Shown here: one piece after another, positions 8,861-17,370 of the stretch | How the letters are laid out: each line of letters opens with the position of its first letter | Numbering within the stretch: the first letter of the stretch is position 1 | Assembly (NCBI RefSeq): GCF_000217795.1 | Contig: NC_015681.1 | Coordinates: 248,001-312,000 of the forward strand | From: Thermodesulfatator indicus DSM 15286 | GTDB taxonomy: Bacteria; Desulfobacterota; Thermodesulfobacteria; Thermodesulfobacteriales; Thermodesulfatatoraceae | Reading direction: 5' to 3' | DNA: 64,000 nt | The notes under the pieces: model-generated | Database searches by the model: none | What the model was told of the DNA's origin: nothing | What the model saw: only the letters and a program-made list of their open reading frames with translations | Program-made: the position numbers and the translations under genes

Positions 8861-8933
8861 CCAGCGGGCCGGCCTTTCAAAAAATCTCGCCCGCCCCTCC
8901 CGCAGAGATTTAGGCGGCCCGCTGGTTTTTTTT
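8861..8933. terminator. Nested hairpin, probable bidirectional terminator beside def
   Basis: An outer 11-bp stem (8861-8871 with 8915-8925) is followed on the plus strand by eight T, the last two overlapping the def stop codon. Inside it a 7-bp stem (8882-8888 with 8905-8911) is followed on the minus strand by a short T run, so it could end def. The rest of the 381-base gap shows only the promoter and hairpin listed separately. Confidence 0.6.
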
Positions 8934-9435
8934 ATTTAGGACGGTGTTTTTTCCACCAGCGCTTGAAGAGATTCTTTTTAAGTGGTGAAAGATAATCTAT
9001 ATAAAGCCTTCCGTTTAAGTGGTCCAATTCGTGTTGAATTGCCTTGGCTCCAAGGCCTTCAAGTTCCATTTCAAAAGGATTGCCTTCTCTATCTAAGGCT
9101 TTTACTAATACTTTTGCTTTGCGCTTGACCTTAGCACTATAACCGGGAATACTTAAACAGCCCTCTTCTTCTACAATCTCACCTTCAGCTTCAACTATCT
9201 CTGGATTAATGAAAACTAAAAGTTCAGGAGAACCTTCCCGTTGTTTTAGGTCAAGCACAAAAAGACGTTTAAGCTCCCCTACCTGATTAGCTGCCAAACC
9301 AAGGCCTTTGGCCTCATACATGGTTTCGGCCATATCATCTATCAGGGATTGGAGCTCACCGTCTATTTCAGACACAGGCTTCGCCGTCTCCCTTAAAACC
9401 GGATCACCTAGTATTCTTATTTTTCTTTTGCTCAT
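8932..9435 (-). CDS. def: Peptide deformylase
   Basis: The 167-residue enzyme has all three deformylase motifs: GLAANQVG, EEGCLSIPG (metal-binding Cys) and QHELDHLNG (two metal-binding His and catalytic Glu). It removes the formyl group from the N-terminal methionine of new proteins in the cytoplasm. The ATG is poorly provided with a ribosome site. It lies 29 bases after livM and may be cotranscribed with the transporter genes. There is no fmt gene next to it, which is the usual neighbour. Confidence 0.96.
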   Translation of the reverse strand: MSKRKIRILGDPVLRETAKPVSEIDGELQSLIDDMAETMYEAKGLGLAANQVGELKRLFVLDLKQREGSPELLVFINPEIVEAEGEIVEEEGCLSIPGYSAKVKRKAKVLVKALDREGNPFEMELEGLGAKAIQHELDHLNGRLYIDYLSPLKKNLFKRWWKKHRPK

Positions 9436-9464
9436 AGCTAAACTCTACCAAAAAGATAGAAATT

Positions 9465-10415
9465 TTAAACCCTATTTAGCTGTTTTTTAAATGAACTTAC
9501 CAATTTTCCTAAACCTTTAAACAAACCTTCAGGCAAAAATATCATAATTAATACCAAAATGGCACCAAAAACCAAGACATCATAATCTTCAAAAACAGTA
9601 AGAACTTCAGGAAGAATAGTAAGTACTACTGCTCCTAAAAGAGCTCCCCAAAGGCTAGCCACCCCACCGATAACCACCATAGTGACAAACTTTACCGAGT
9701 GAAGAAAAGTAAAGCTTGTGGGAGCAATGAACATGGCAAAGTGAGCGTAAAGACTTCCAGCCAGCCCCGCTAGCGCTGCCGAAAGAAGAAAAACCACTAA
9801 CTTTAGCCGGTTGGTATCGTAACCTAAAGAGACCGTGGCGGCTTCGCTGTCGTGAATAGCAAGAAGGCTCCTACCAAAAGGAGAATGAGCCAAATGCAAG
9901 GCTCCAAGCAAGGCCAGCCATAAAACCCCACCAAAAATAAAATAATATTCACGGCTTTCCATAAAGGTCTTGCCAAAAATTTCTAAAGGAGGAATTCCCA
10001 CTAGCCCAGATGGACCGCCAGTTAGAGAGATAAGTTCCTTAAAAATTATGTAAACAATCACGCCAAAACCGAGCGTAGCCATAGCCAAGTAATGGCCTTT
10101 AAGCCTTAGAGCAGGAAGCCCAATAATTAAGGCGGCTACCAATGTTACTAGCTGAGCCATTCCTAAAGCTGGCAAGCAGCTCCAACCAAATTTGGTGGTC
10201 AAAATTCCTGAAGTATAAGCTCCCAAGCCGTAAAAGGCTGCGTGCCCTAAAGAAACCTGGCCGGCGTATCCCATTAACAAAGAAAGGCCGATAACAATGA
10301 GGCCTTTTAAGAAAAGAATGTTCAACACATTGAAGTAATAATCATTCTGGTTTAAAAAACCCACCACGAGAATAGTCAGGGCAAAAATAATCAGGGCCAG
10401 GTATTGCTTTCTCAT
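9465..10415 (-). CDS. livM: Branched-chain amino acid type ABC transporter permease LivM
   Basis: The 316-residue hydrophobic protein has about nine predicted membrane segments and the LivM family hallmarks 'GYAGQVSLGHAAFYGLGAY', 'LTGGPSGLVGIP' and the cytoplasmic loop 'SPFGRSLLAIHDSEAATVSLGYD' near the middle. It would form one half of the membrane channel with LivH. Its ATG overlaps the livH stop by 4 bases. Amino acid specificity is not certain, because these permeases also serve urea, amides and aromatic acids. The ATPase genes livG and livF, normally directly downstream, are absent; def follows instead. Confidence 0.92.
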   Translation of the reverse strand: MRKQYLALIIFALTILVVGFLNQNDYYFNVLNILFLKGLIVIGLSLLMGYAGQVSLGHAAFYGLGAYTSGILTTKFGWSCLPALGMAQLVTLVAALIIGLPALRLKGHYLAMATLGFGVIVYIIFKELISLTGGPSGLVGIPPLEIFGKTFMESREYYFIFGGVLWLALLGALHLAHSPFGRSLLAIHDSEAATVSLGYDTNRLKLVVFLLSAALAGLAGSLYAHFAMFIAPTSFTFLHSVKFVTMVVIGGVASLWGALLGAVVLTILPEVLTVFEDYDVLVFGAILVLIMIFLPEGLFKGLGKLVSSFKKQLNRV

Positions 10416-11284
10416 AGTTTTTTGACCGCCCCTTTACCAAAAAGGCCTTCAGGTTTTAGTAACAACACCAGAATAAGAATCACAAAGGCCGCGGCGTCTT
10501 TATAGGCTGAAGAAATAAAACCTGCGGCAAAAGATTCTAAAAGGCCAAGAACAAAACCTCCTATTACTGCGCCAAGCCCTGAAGTAAGCCCCCCTAAAAC
10601 AGCCGCACTAAAGCCTTTCAAGCCCAAAAGGGTTCCCATGTCATAGGTGGCAAAAGTTATAGGAGAAATAACTACTCCGGCCACCGCCGAGGTAGCAGCA
10701 CTTAAAGCAAAGGCCAGCAAAACCAGAGGTTCTACTTTAACTCCGATAAGCCTTGCCGCCAAACGGTTAGCCGCAGCGGCCCTCATGGCCTTTCCCACCA
10801 AAGTTTTTCTAAAGAAAATTTCAATTAAAAGTACACAAATCAAGGTAGCACAAACAATTAAAATCTTTTGGGGAATAATAGTTGCGCCTAACAATTTAAT
10901 TGGTTTATCACCTAAGAAACTGGGGACGGATAAAGGATCCTTACCCCAAACAAACATGGCAACGCCTTTTATCAAAATAGAAAGTCCAATAGTAATGATA
11001 ATTAGAGTTATATGGCTGGCCTGGCGGGCAGGATAAATAGCTAATCTTTCAATGATTATACCCACAAGAGAAGTAAGCCCAACAGAAAGTAAAAAAGCAA
11101 GAGGAATAGGTAGCCTTAAAGAACAAAAGGTAGCCATAAACATGGCCCCAAGCATTACAAACTCGCCCTGAGCAAAGTTTATCACTTCGGTGGCGTTATA
11201 AATAATGGTAAAACCAAGGGCAATTAAGGCATAAATTGCCCCGTTAGTTAGGCCAGAAAGGATAAATTGTATTAATTCACTCAT
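10412..11284 (-). CDS. livH: Branched-chain amino acid type ABC transporter permease LivH
   Basis: The 290-residue integral membrane protein has the LivH signature opening 'LSGLTNGAIYALIALGFTIIYNATEVINFAQGEF' in outline (family-typical helix then NFAQG loop), and the late loop 'AVLGGLTSGLGAVIGGF'. It pairs with LivM. A ribosome site GGAAGATCCAG-like weak sequence precedes the ATG. A hairpin (11291-11309 region) and the livK terminator lie between it and the binding-protein gene, so livH-livM may be expressed at a lower level than livK. Confidence 0.92.
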   Translation of the reverse strand: MSELIQFILSGLTNGAIYALIALGFTIIYNATEVINFAQGEFVMLGAMFMATFCSLRLPIPLAFLLSVGLTSLVGIIIERLAIYPARQASHITLIIITIGLSILIKGVAMFVWGKDPLSVPSFLGDKPIKLLGATIIPQKILIVCATLICVLLIEIFFRKTLVGKAMRAAAANRLAARLIGVKVEPLVLLAFALSAATSAVAGVVISPITFATYDMGTLLGLKGFSAAVLGGLTSGLGAVIGGFVLGLLESFAAGFISSAYKDAAAFVILILVLLLKPEGLFGKGAVKKL

Positions 11285-11365
11285 CTGGATCTTCCGCTAA
11301 AAACGGAAGTGACTTTATTACGAGGATCTAAAATTAGCAACCCTTCGTGGCAGAAGTCATAAAAG

Positions 11366-11396
11366 AAAAAGGGGGAGCTTGTCCCCCTTTTTTACA
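11366..11396. terminator. Terminator between livK and livH, usable on both strands
   Basis: AAAAAGGGGGA (11366-11376), five-base loop, TCCCCCTTTTT (11382-11392). On the minus strand it follows livK by about 7 bases and ends in a T run. It probably acts as a partial terminator, setting the ratio of binding protein to permease. Confidence 0.8.
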
Positions 11397-11398
11397 AT

Positions 11399-12538
11399 CT
11401 ATTTCATGAGCTGCCAGTCGCCGTTTTGAATACGAATGAGAACAAAAGCGGTTTTTTCATCAAGGCCATTATGGTCGGTGAGAGACATATTGAAAACTCC
11501 ATGGATCCCTACAATACCTCTGGTATTTTCGAGGGCCTCACGAATTTTTGCTCGATCAGCTCCGGCCTTTTCAAGGGCAGCTTTCAAAAGCAAGAAGGCG
11601 TCATAGGCGTGCCCACCAAAAGCCGAAGGCTCTTTGCCGAAACGGGCCTTGTACTTGGCAATGTAGTCCAAAAGAAGCTTTTTCTGCGGGTCATCATCGG
11701 GAAGCTGATCAGCCACGAGAATCTTTCCGGCCGGAAGAATGATCCCTTCAGCGGCATCACCGGCTAGCTCTATAAATTTTTTAGAGGCCACCCCATGGCT
11801 CATAAAAAGCTGCTGTTTCATACCGAGCTGCTTCATGTTTTTGGCTACAATAGCAGGCCCGGGGTTGGTTCCCCAGCAGATAACAGCATCGGGGTTTTTA
11901 GCCCTTATACGGGTAAGTTGTGGAGTCATGTCTGAATCTTTAGGACCGTAAAGCTCATCAGCTACGATTTCAATCCCGTAATTTTTGGCAAGGGACTTGA
12001 GCTCTTCCCTTCCACTTTGTCCGAAACCATTTGAAACCGTAATAATAGCCACTTTTTTAAGGCCATTTGCCTGGCAATATTCATAAATTTTTTTAACGGC
12101 CAGACGATCACTTTGGGCCGTCTTAAAAACCCAGGGCTTTACCGGTTCTACTATTTTTATACCTGCCGCACAGGAAATAAGCGGAACTTTATAGCGCTCA
12201 ACAAAAGGAATTACAGCCAGGGTGGTACCTGTCCGGCTGGGACCAATTATGGCGAGAACTTTATCCTGAACTATGAGCTTGGTAACTTTTTTAACCGTGT
12301 TGGTCTCTTCGCCTTCGGTATCATAAACCACTAATTTTACAGGATGGCCATTAATTCCACCGGCTTTGTTTATTTCATCTACAAGCATAACCAGGGTATT
12401 ACGTTCAGGTTCTCCAATAAAAGAAGTAGGCCCTGTAATAGAAAAGAGGGCTCCTATTTTGTAGGGCTTTGCTGCCCAAACGCTGGTGCTAGCCATCAAG
12501 AAAAAAGCTAAAACCACTGCTACCATAAACTTTTTCAT
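11399..12538 (-). CDS. Periplasmic binding protein of a branched-chain amino acid type ABC transporter
   Basis: I take the ATG at 12538, which has GGAGG five bases upstream; an upstream in-frame TTG would lie inside that ribosome site. The 379-residue product starts with a signal peptide (MKKFMVAVVLAFFLMASTSVWA) and continues as a Peripla_BP_6/LivK-like type I fold: 'YKIGALFSITGPTSFIGEPE', 'INGHPVKLVVYDTEG', 'VLAIIGPSRTGTT', 'YDAFLLLKAALEKAG'. It captures the substrate outside the membrane for LivHM. A promoter lies at 12576-12604 and a terminator follows the gene. Substrate is not determinable from sequence. Confidence 0.92.
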   Translation of the reverse strand: MKKFMVAVVLAFFLMASTSVWAAKPYKIGALFSITGPTSFIGEPERNTLVMLVDEINKAGGINGHPVKLVVYDTEGEETNTVKKVTKLIVQDKVLAIIGPSRTGTTLAVIPFVERYKVPLISCAAGIKIVEPVKPWVFKTAQSDRLAVKKIYEYCQANGLKKVAIITVSNGFGQSGREELKSLAKNYGIEIVADELYGPKDSDMTPQLTRIRAKNPDAVICWGTNPGPAIVAKNMKQLGMKQQLFMSHGVASKKFIELAGDAAEGIILPAGKILVADQLPDDDPQKKLLLDYIAKYKARFGKEPSAFGGHAYDAFLLLKAALEKAGADRAKIREALENTRGIVGIHGVFNMSLTDHNGLDEKTAFVLIRIQNGDWQLMK

Positions 12539-12575
12539 ACGCTCCTCCCTCAATTTTGTGGATTAAATTTTGGAC

Positions 12576-12604
12576 ATAATAGCCAAAATTTTTTATTTTT
12601 TCAA
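12576..12604 (-). promoter_or_regulatory. Putative sigma-70 promoter of the liv binding-protein gene
   Basis: On the minus strand TTGAAA, 17 bases, TATTAT, about 38 bases before the ATG at 12538. Both boxes are close to consensus and spacing is ideal. Confidence 0.65.
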
Positions 12605-12616
12605 AAAGAAACAGCG

Positions 12617-13078
12617 ATGATTAAAATTTTTGTTCATCCTCATAGAATAGCTATTGGCGAGCTTGGCCATTTCAGGACTAAGGAAGAACTTATCTGCTGG
12701 CTAGCAGCTTATAAGGACAAACTTCCGAGCGCTAGCGAGATTATTAAACCCAAGTTTTATTTATTTCTAAATTTTGATGACGTAAGAAGCGAACAAGAGG
12801 CTATTAATTTTGGCCTCACGCCTTTTGACGAACTTATGGCCGAGCTTGCTGCTGAAACCTTGTTAGAAGCTTTAAGGGCTGGCTGCCAAAAGTTTATTTT
12901 TTCATGCGACGCCGGGGTTAGCCGTTCAGCTGGTATGGCCGAAGGGTTCGGCCTCTTTCTTCAAAAACTAGGCAAACCTTTTCAAATGGTTTCCTCCCGT
13001 CAAACCAGCCCAAATTTGCTGGTCAAAGAAAAGCTCTTTGAGAGCCTCAAAAAACTTTATTTTGGCGTGGCCACATAG
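12617..13078 (+). CDS. Small cysteine phosphatase-like protein
   Basis: The 153-residue protein contains CDAGVSRSAGMAEG at about residues 98-111, which fits the CX5R(S/T) phosphate-binding loop of protein tyrosine/dual-specificity phosphatases. The preceding 'FLNFDDVRSEQEAINFGLTPFDELMAEL' is in the place of the family's general-acid region, with an Asp available. It is shorter than most characterised enzymes but covers the core. It is transcribed away from the liv operon and stands alone; degenerate repeat DNA follows. Substrate (phosphoprotein or other phosphoester) is unknown. Confidence 0.7.
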   Translation: MIKIFVHPHRIAIGELGHFRTKEELICWLAAYKDKLPSASEIIKPKFYLFLNFDDVRSEQEAINFGLTPFDELMAELAAETLLEALRAGCQKFIFSCDAGVSRSAGMAEGFGLFLQKLGKPFQMVSSRQTSPNLLVKEKLFESLKKLYFGVAT

Positions 13079-13133
13079 GCTATTGTAAAACCACAGGAGC
13101 TTTTATAAAAACACCTATCGGTCTTTTATTTTC

Positions 13134-13235
13134 AGTCACGGCCAGCCCTTCCCTGTCACTGCGCGCCATAGCCACAATTGTCTCTGCTAGGAGCCGTTCC
13201 CATCCCGTCACTGCGAGCCCGTAAGGGCGAAAACT
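13134..13235. repeat. Degenerate dispersed intergenic repeat, copy B
   Basis: This patch contains CTTCCCTGTCACTGCGCGCC and GTCACTGCGAGCCCGTAAGGGCGAA, clear relatives of the repeat text at 6935, 29345 and 38874. It fills the gap between the phosphatase-like gene and the leuB-like gene. A small open frame here (13080-13262, minus) is most likely meaningless. Confidence 0.6.
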
Positions 13236-13344
13236 TGAGCGAAAATACAAAATTAACGCCAATAATATCTTCCATTTAAAACCTTGAAGAATTTTTCTAA
13301 TGTTACTAAAAAAGACTATTCAAGATAAAAGGAGGAGGAGTGTT

Positions 13345-14427
13345 ATGGCTGAAGAAAAAGTTTATAAAATTGCGGTAATCCCTGGTGACGGAACCGGCCC
13401 AGAGGTTATTCGCGAGGGAGTTAAAGTCCTTGATGCCGCCGCTGAAAGATTTGGCTTCAAACTTTCCTACAATTATTTTGACTGGGGTGGTGAACGCTAC
13501 CTCAAAACCGGTGAAACCATTCCTGAAGGGGGAATTGACGAGCTTCGCAAGCACAACGCCATTTATTTAGGCGCCATCGGCCATCCTGATGTTACCCCAG
13601 GTATCCTTGAAAAGGAAATACTTCTGCGTATCCGCTTTGAGCTTGACCAGTATATCAACCTTCGTCCAGTAAAATTATATCCTGGAGTGTGGACTCCGAT
13701 AAAAGATAAAGGCCCTGAAGATATAGATTTCGTAGTAGTGCGTGAAAACACCGAAGGATTTTATGCTGGAGGTGGAGGTTTTTTGCGTAAAGGTACCCCC
13801 CACGAAATAGCTGTTCAAGAATCCATCAATACCCGTTACGGCATAGAGCGCTGTATTCGCTATGCCTTTGAGTATTGCCGCAAACGCAACAAAAAGAAAA
13901 CTTTGACCATGGTAGGAAAAACCAACGTTCTTACTTACGCCTGGAATTTATGGGAAAGAACGTTTCACGAAGTAGCCAAAGATTACCCAGACATAAAAAC
14001 TGACTACGCCCACGTGGATGCCACCTGCATGTGGTTTGTTAAAAACCCCGAGTGGTTTGATGTCATTGTCACTGACAACATGTTTGGTGACATCATCACC
14101 GACCTTGGCGCCATGATCCAGGGTGGAATGGGCATTGCCGCCGGTGGTAATATTAACCCTGAAGGTGTTTCCATGTTTGAACCCATTGGCGGTTCAGCTC
14201 CAAAATACACTGGTAAGAATGTAATTAATCCTTTAGCCGCCATTTGCGCCGGTATGATGATGCTTGAACACCTTGGCGAAGAAGAAGCTGCCCGCGCTAT
14301 AGAAAACGCTGTTATCAAAGTCTGCCGTGACCACTTAAAGAGCCTTTCCGCTGGCAAAATGGGATACTCTACCACTGAAGTAGGCGATCTGGTCGCCAAT
14401 TATACTAAAGAAGGAGTAGAGCTTTAA
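13345..14427 (+). CDS. leuB: Isocitrate/isopropylmalate dehydrogenase family enzyme, probably 3-isopropylmalate dehydrogenase
   Basis: I use the ATG at 13345, preceded by GGAGGAGGAG; a start at 13300 lacks a ribosome site. The 360-residue protein has the family's 'IPGDGTGPEVI' opening, 'LRPVKLYPGV', the substrate-binding 'RENTEGFYAG', the catalytic Tyr/Lys regions and the metal-binding 'VTDNMFGDIITDLGA' with 'GGSAPKYTGK'. It oxidatively decarboxylates a 2-hydroxy-3-carboxylate with NAD(P)+. Isopropylmalate (leucine synthesis) is the likeliest substrate, but isocitrate, homoisocitrate or tartrate relatives cannot be excluded. There are no leuCD genes here. It overlaps the ThiC-family gene by one base (TAATG). 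Confidence 0.8.
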   Translation: MAEEKVYKIAVIPGDGTGPEVIREGVKVLDAAAERFGFKLSYNYFDWGGERYLKTGETIPEGGIDELRKHNAIYLGAIGHPDVTPGILEKEILLRIRFELDQYINLRPVKLYPGVWTPIKDKGPEDIDFVVVRENTEGFYAGGGGFLRKGTPHEIAVQESINTRYGIERCIRYAFEYCRKRNKKKTLTMVGKTNVLTYAWNLWERTFHEVAKDYPDIKTDYAHVDATCMWFVKNPEWFDVIVTDNMFGDIITDLGAMIQGGMGIAAGGNINPEGVSMFEPIGGSAPKYTGKNVINPLAAICAGMMMLEHLGEEEAARAIENAVIKVCRDHLKSLSAGKMGYSTTEVGDLVANYTKEGVEL

Positions 14428-15734
14428 TGACCGAGCTAGAATTGGCCAGAGCCGGGCAAATAAGCCCGGCCGTAAAAGATATAGCTTCAGCCGAAGGTAT
14501 TGACCCTGAACTTTTACGCCAAAAAGTGGCCACCGGTGAAGTGATCATCATCAAGGCCCGCCAGAGCGGTAAAGCCGTTGGCGTGGGAAGCATTTTAAGA
14601 ACTAAAGTTAACGCCTCCATAGGCACTTCAAGTCTTGTATGTGACCTTGAATTTGAAAAAAGAAAGGCCCTTCTGGCTGAAAAAGCCGGCGCTGACACCC
14701 TGATGGAGCTTTCTGCCGCTGGCGATATGGATAAAATCCGCCGCGAAATCATAAACACTGTATCACTGCCAGTAGGAAATGTTCCTCTTTATCAGGCCTT
14801 TTGCGAAACCATTCGCCATTATCAAGACCCGGCCAAATTAGACCCGGAATACCTGTTTGACTTAATTGAAAAACAATGCGCCGACGGCATTGCCTTTATG
14901 GCCATTCACTGTGGTATAAACCTTTTCACCATGGAGCGCCTGGAAAAACAGGGCTATCGCTACGGTGGCCTGGTCTCAAAAGGCGGAAGTCTTATGGCCC
15001 AGTGGATGGTCAAAAATAAGCGCGAAAACCCCCTTTACGAACAGTTTGACCGTCTTATTAGCATTTTAAAAAAGTACGACACGGTACTTTCTTTGGGAAA
15101 TGGTCTGAGAGCCGGTGCCATTCATGATTCTCTTGACCGGGCACAGATAGCCGAGCTCCTAATAAATTGCGAACTTGCAGAGCTAGCCCGCGATGCCGGT
15201 TGCCAGGTAATGGTAGAAGGCCCTGGACACGTGCCTCTAGATGAAATTGAGACTTCGGTGCTACTTGCCAAAAAGATGTCTGGCGGCGCCCCTTATTATA
15301 TGCTTGGGCCGCTTCCTTCAGACGTGGGCGCTCCTTTTGATCACATAACTGCGGCCATTGGGGCGGCTATTTCCGCCAAAGCCGGAGCAGACCTTATTTG
15401 TTATGTTACGCCAGCGGAACACTTATCTCTTCCCAATGAAGAAGATGTAGTTATCGGGGTTAAAGCGGCAAGACTTGCGGTTCATGTTGGAGATGTCGTC
15501 AAAAGGAGAGGAATTGCTGATCTTAAAGATAAACAAGCAAGTAAAGACCGCCGTGACCTTAAATGGAATAAGGTTTTTGAAAGCTTGCTTTTTCCAGAAG
15601 ACGCCAAGCGCCTTGTAGAAGAAAGAAAGTCAGTGCAAACCAGGCGCTGCTCTATGTGTGGTGACCTTTGCGCCTTGGAGCAGGCGGAAGTAGTTTTTAA
15701 GGATTACCTGAAAAAAGACAAATTAAATGACTAA
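14427..15734 (+). CDS. ThiC-family radical SAM enzyme (HMP-P synthase or 5-hydroxybenzimidazole synthase)
   Basis: The 435-residue protein aligns by eye with ThiC: 'VNASIGTSS', 'GADTLMELSAAGD', 'MVEGPGHVPLDEIE', 'CYVTPAEHLSLP', and a C-terminal cluster-binding CSMCGDLC. It would convert 5-aminoimidazole ribotide using a 4Fe-4S cluster and SAM. Several conserved places differ from the usual ThiC text as I know it: IHCGI instead of IHAGI, VSKGGS instead of VSRGGS, and SDVGAPFDH instead of TDIAPGYDH. ThiC paralogues BzaA/B/F, which make the lower ligand of cobamides in anaerobes, are a serious alternative. No thiamine riboswitch or other thi gene lies upstream; the gene is coupled to the dehydrogenase before it. 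Confidence 0.85.
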   Translation: MTELELARAGQISPAVKDIASAEGIDPELLRQKVATGEVIIIKARQSGKAVGVGSILRTKVNASIGTSSLVCDLEFEKRKALLAEKAGADTLMELSAAGDMDKIRREIINTVSLPVGNVPLYQAFCETIRHYQDPAKLDPEYLFDLIEKQCADGIAFMAIHCGINLFTMERLEKQGYRYGGLVSKGGSLMAQWMVKNKRENPLYEQFDRLISILKKYDTVLSLGNGLRAGAIHDSLDRAQIAELLINCELAELARDAGCQVMVEGPGHVPLDEIETSVLLAKKMSGGAPYYMLGPLPSDVGAPFDHITAAIGAAISAKAGADLICYVTPAEHLSLPNEEDVVIGVKAARLAVHVGDVVKRRGIADLKDKQASKDRRDLKWNKVFESLLFPEDAKRLVEERKSVQTRRCSMCGDLCALEQAEVVFKDYLKKDKLND

Positions 15735-15744
15735 AGTGAGCTAA

Positions 15745-17361
15745 ATGAATTATAAAGAATGGCTTGATTTAATTCCTGAGCAGATAGTAAAACGCGGCGA
15801 AAAGTTAAAAGATCACATCACAGACCTTATTCTAAAAGAAGACAAAATACTGGCGCAGGTCAAAGGAAATTATCAGCCTTATTACCGGGTGGAAGTCAAG
15901 TTTAAAGAAGAAGAGATAGAGAGCTGGGAGTGTGATTGCCCCTATGACGGCGAGGTCTGTAAGCACGTGGTGGCGGCAGTTCTTAAAGCCTTTGAACCTG
16001 AGTCTAAAAAGGGCACAAAAAGGAAGGGCAAAATAGAAAGCGCCCTTGAGATAGTTGAAAAGCTCTCCGAAGACGAACTCAGATCTTTACTGAAAGAGCT
16101 AGCCTATGAGGATATGGCGGTAAGGAATATGCTTCTGGCTCGCTTTCCGCACTATGTCTCCTCAGGGCCATTTAGCCTTGAGTCAATCTATCGTGACATC
16201 GTAAACAAACTTATCCAGGGCTACAAAAAACAGGGCTTTATCGGCTACTACGAATGTATGGACCTGGCGAGAAATCTATCCGACTTGTTACGCACCGGTG
16301 AAAACTTCGTTCAGCAAGGAAAGCTTGAGCCAGCTTTTAGCATCGCTAAGGCGGTTTTACAGGGCTTGACGAGAGCCATGAACAGCATGGATGACTCATA
16401 CGGCTCAACCGGCGTGGTTTTAGCTGAAGCATTTGGACTGCTGGTTAATATTTACCGGGCAGGGAAGGAAGATGTCTTTGACTTCCTTTTAGGAGAAATC
16501 AAAAAGAAGGCCTATCGGGATTTTGACCTTCACTATGACATCGCCGAGGCCCTGGTTGAAATGGCAGACTCTCCTAAAAAGGCGAAAAAAATTCTAAAAC
16601 TTATTGAAAAGCTTAAATACGGACACGAACTTAAAGCCACACTGCTGGCGAAATTCTTCCCTGAAGAATACGAAAAGTTCGTTTGGGACGAAAAAAACAT
16701 TTTAAAAGTCTGGGAGCTACACCTCGAAAAATTACAAGAAGAAAACAGACTGGATGAAGCTTTGCGCTACTTAGACCATGTGCTTTCACACCATGAGCTT
16801 TCTACTTACCGCAAGCTAGATGTGCTTGAGATTAAAGCCGAGATTCTTGAAGCCCTTGGTCGGTTAAAAGAAGCGCTTGTCCTTTACCGCAAGCTTTTTG
16901 ATAACACCCTGGAAAGCCGTTTTCTCCCGAAAATAAAAGAGTTTGCCTCGGATGAAGAATGGGCCGAAGTTAGCCAGCTTGCCAGAGAAAAATTAAAAGG
17001 CCTAGAATTTTTAGAGTTTCTCTTGGAAGAAAAAGATTTTGAAGCGGCACTTGAGCTTTTAAAAAGTGGAAAGGTTACGCCCTCTGATGCTTATTCTCTT
17101 AAAGACTTATTTGAACTTAGCCAGGAATTTCCCGAAAACTTGCGAAAAGAGGCCTTTTTAACGGTACTTTCTTCATCTTTGTCCGTTATAAAAGAGGCCT
17201 CCTCCCGCGACAAATACCGGGCTTACTTAAAAGCCTTAAAGCCCTATCTAAAAACTGAATACAAAGAGCAGGTAAAGAATTTTATTCTCAAGCTTAAAAA
17301 GCTTTTCCCTCAACGCCGCGCCCTCCACGACGAAATAGACAAAGTTTTGAAGAAGGTGTGA
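15745..17361 (+). CDS. SWIM zinc-finger protein with helical repeat region
   Basis: The 538-residue protein has a SWIM-type zinc finger at about residues 62-84: CDCPYDGEVCKH (CxC...CxH). The rest, from about 95 on, is almost wholly helical and rich in Glu, Leu and Lys, in a TPR-like pattern ('LDEALRYLDHVL', 'EALGRLKEALVLYRKLF'). SWIM fingers bind DNA or proteins; in bacteria such proteins often accompany SWI/SNF helicases, but none is present here. It follows the ThiC-family gene by 10 bases, so it is probably cotranscribed. No function is assigned. Confidence 0.75.
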   Translation: MNYKEWLDLIPEQIVKRGEKLKDHITDLILKEDKILAQVKGNYQPYYRVEVKFKEEEIESWECDCPYDGEVCKHVVAAVLKAFEPESKKGTKRKGKIESALEIVEKLSEDELRSLLKELAYEDMAVRNMLLARFPHYVSSGPFSLESIYRDIVNKLIQGYKKQGFIGYYECMDLARNLSDLLRTGENFVQQGKLEPAFSIAKAVLQGLTRAMNSMDDSYGSTGVVLAEAFGLLVNIYRAGKEDVFDFLLGEIKKKAYRDFDLHYDIAEALVEMADSPKKAKKILKLIEKLKYGHELKATLLAKFFPEEYEKFVWDEKNILKVWELHLEKLQEENRLDEALRYLDHVLSHHELSTYRKLDVLEIKAEILEALGRLKEALVLYRKLFDNTLESRFLPKIKEFASDEEWAEVSQLAREKLKGLEFLEFLLEEKDFEAALELLKSGKVTPSDAYSLKDLFELSQEFPENLRKEAFLTVLSSSLSVIKEASSRDKYRAYLKALKPYLKTEYKEQVKNFILKLKKLFPQRRALHDEIDKVLKKV

Positions 17362-17370
17362 GGAAAATTT

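Noticed and set aside
8768-8995. 75-codon plus-strand open frame over the hairpins beside def
   Set aside because: It covers two terminator hairpins and part of def; the translation is low in plausibility.
6967-12743. Shared 14-mer CCGAGCGCTAGCGA in repeat copy A and inside the phosphatase-like gene, as if a repeat had entered a coding region
   Set aside because: In 64 kb several 14-mers are expected to recur by chance, and the surrounding bases do not match.
13080-13262. 60-codon open frame after the phosphatase-like gene
   Set aside because: It consists mostly of dispersed repeat DNA and lacks a ribosome site.
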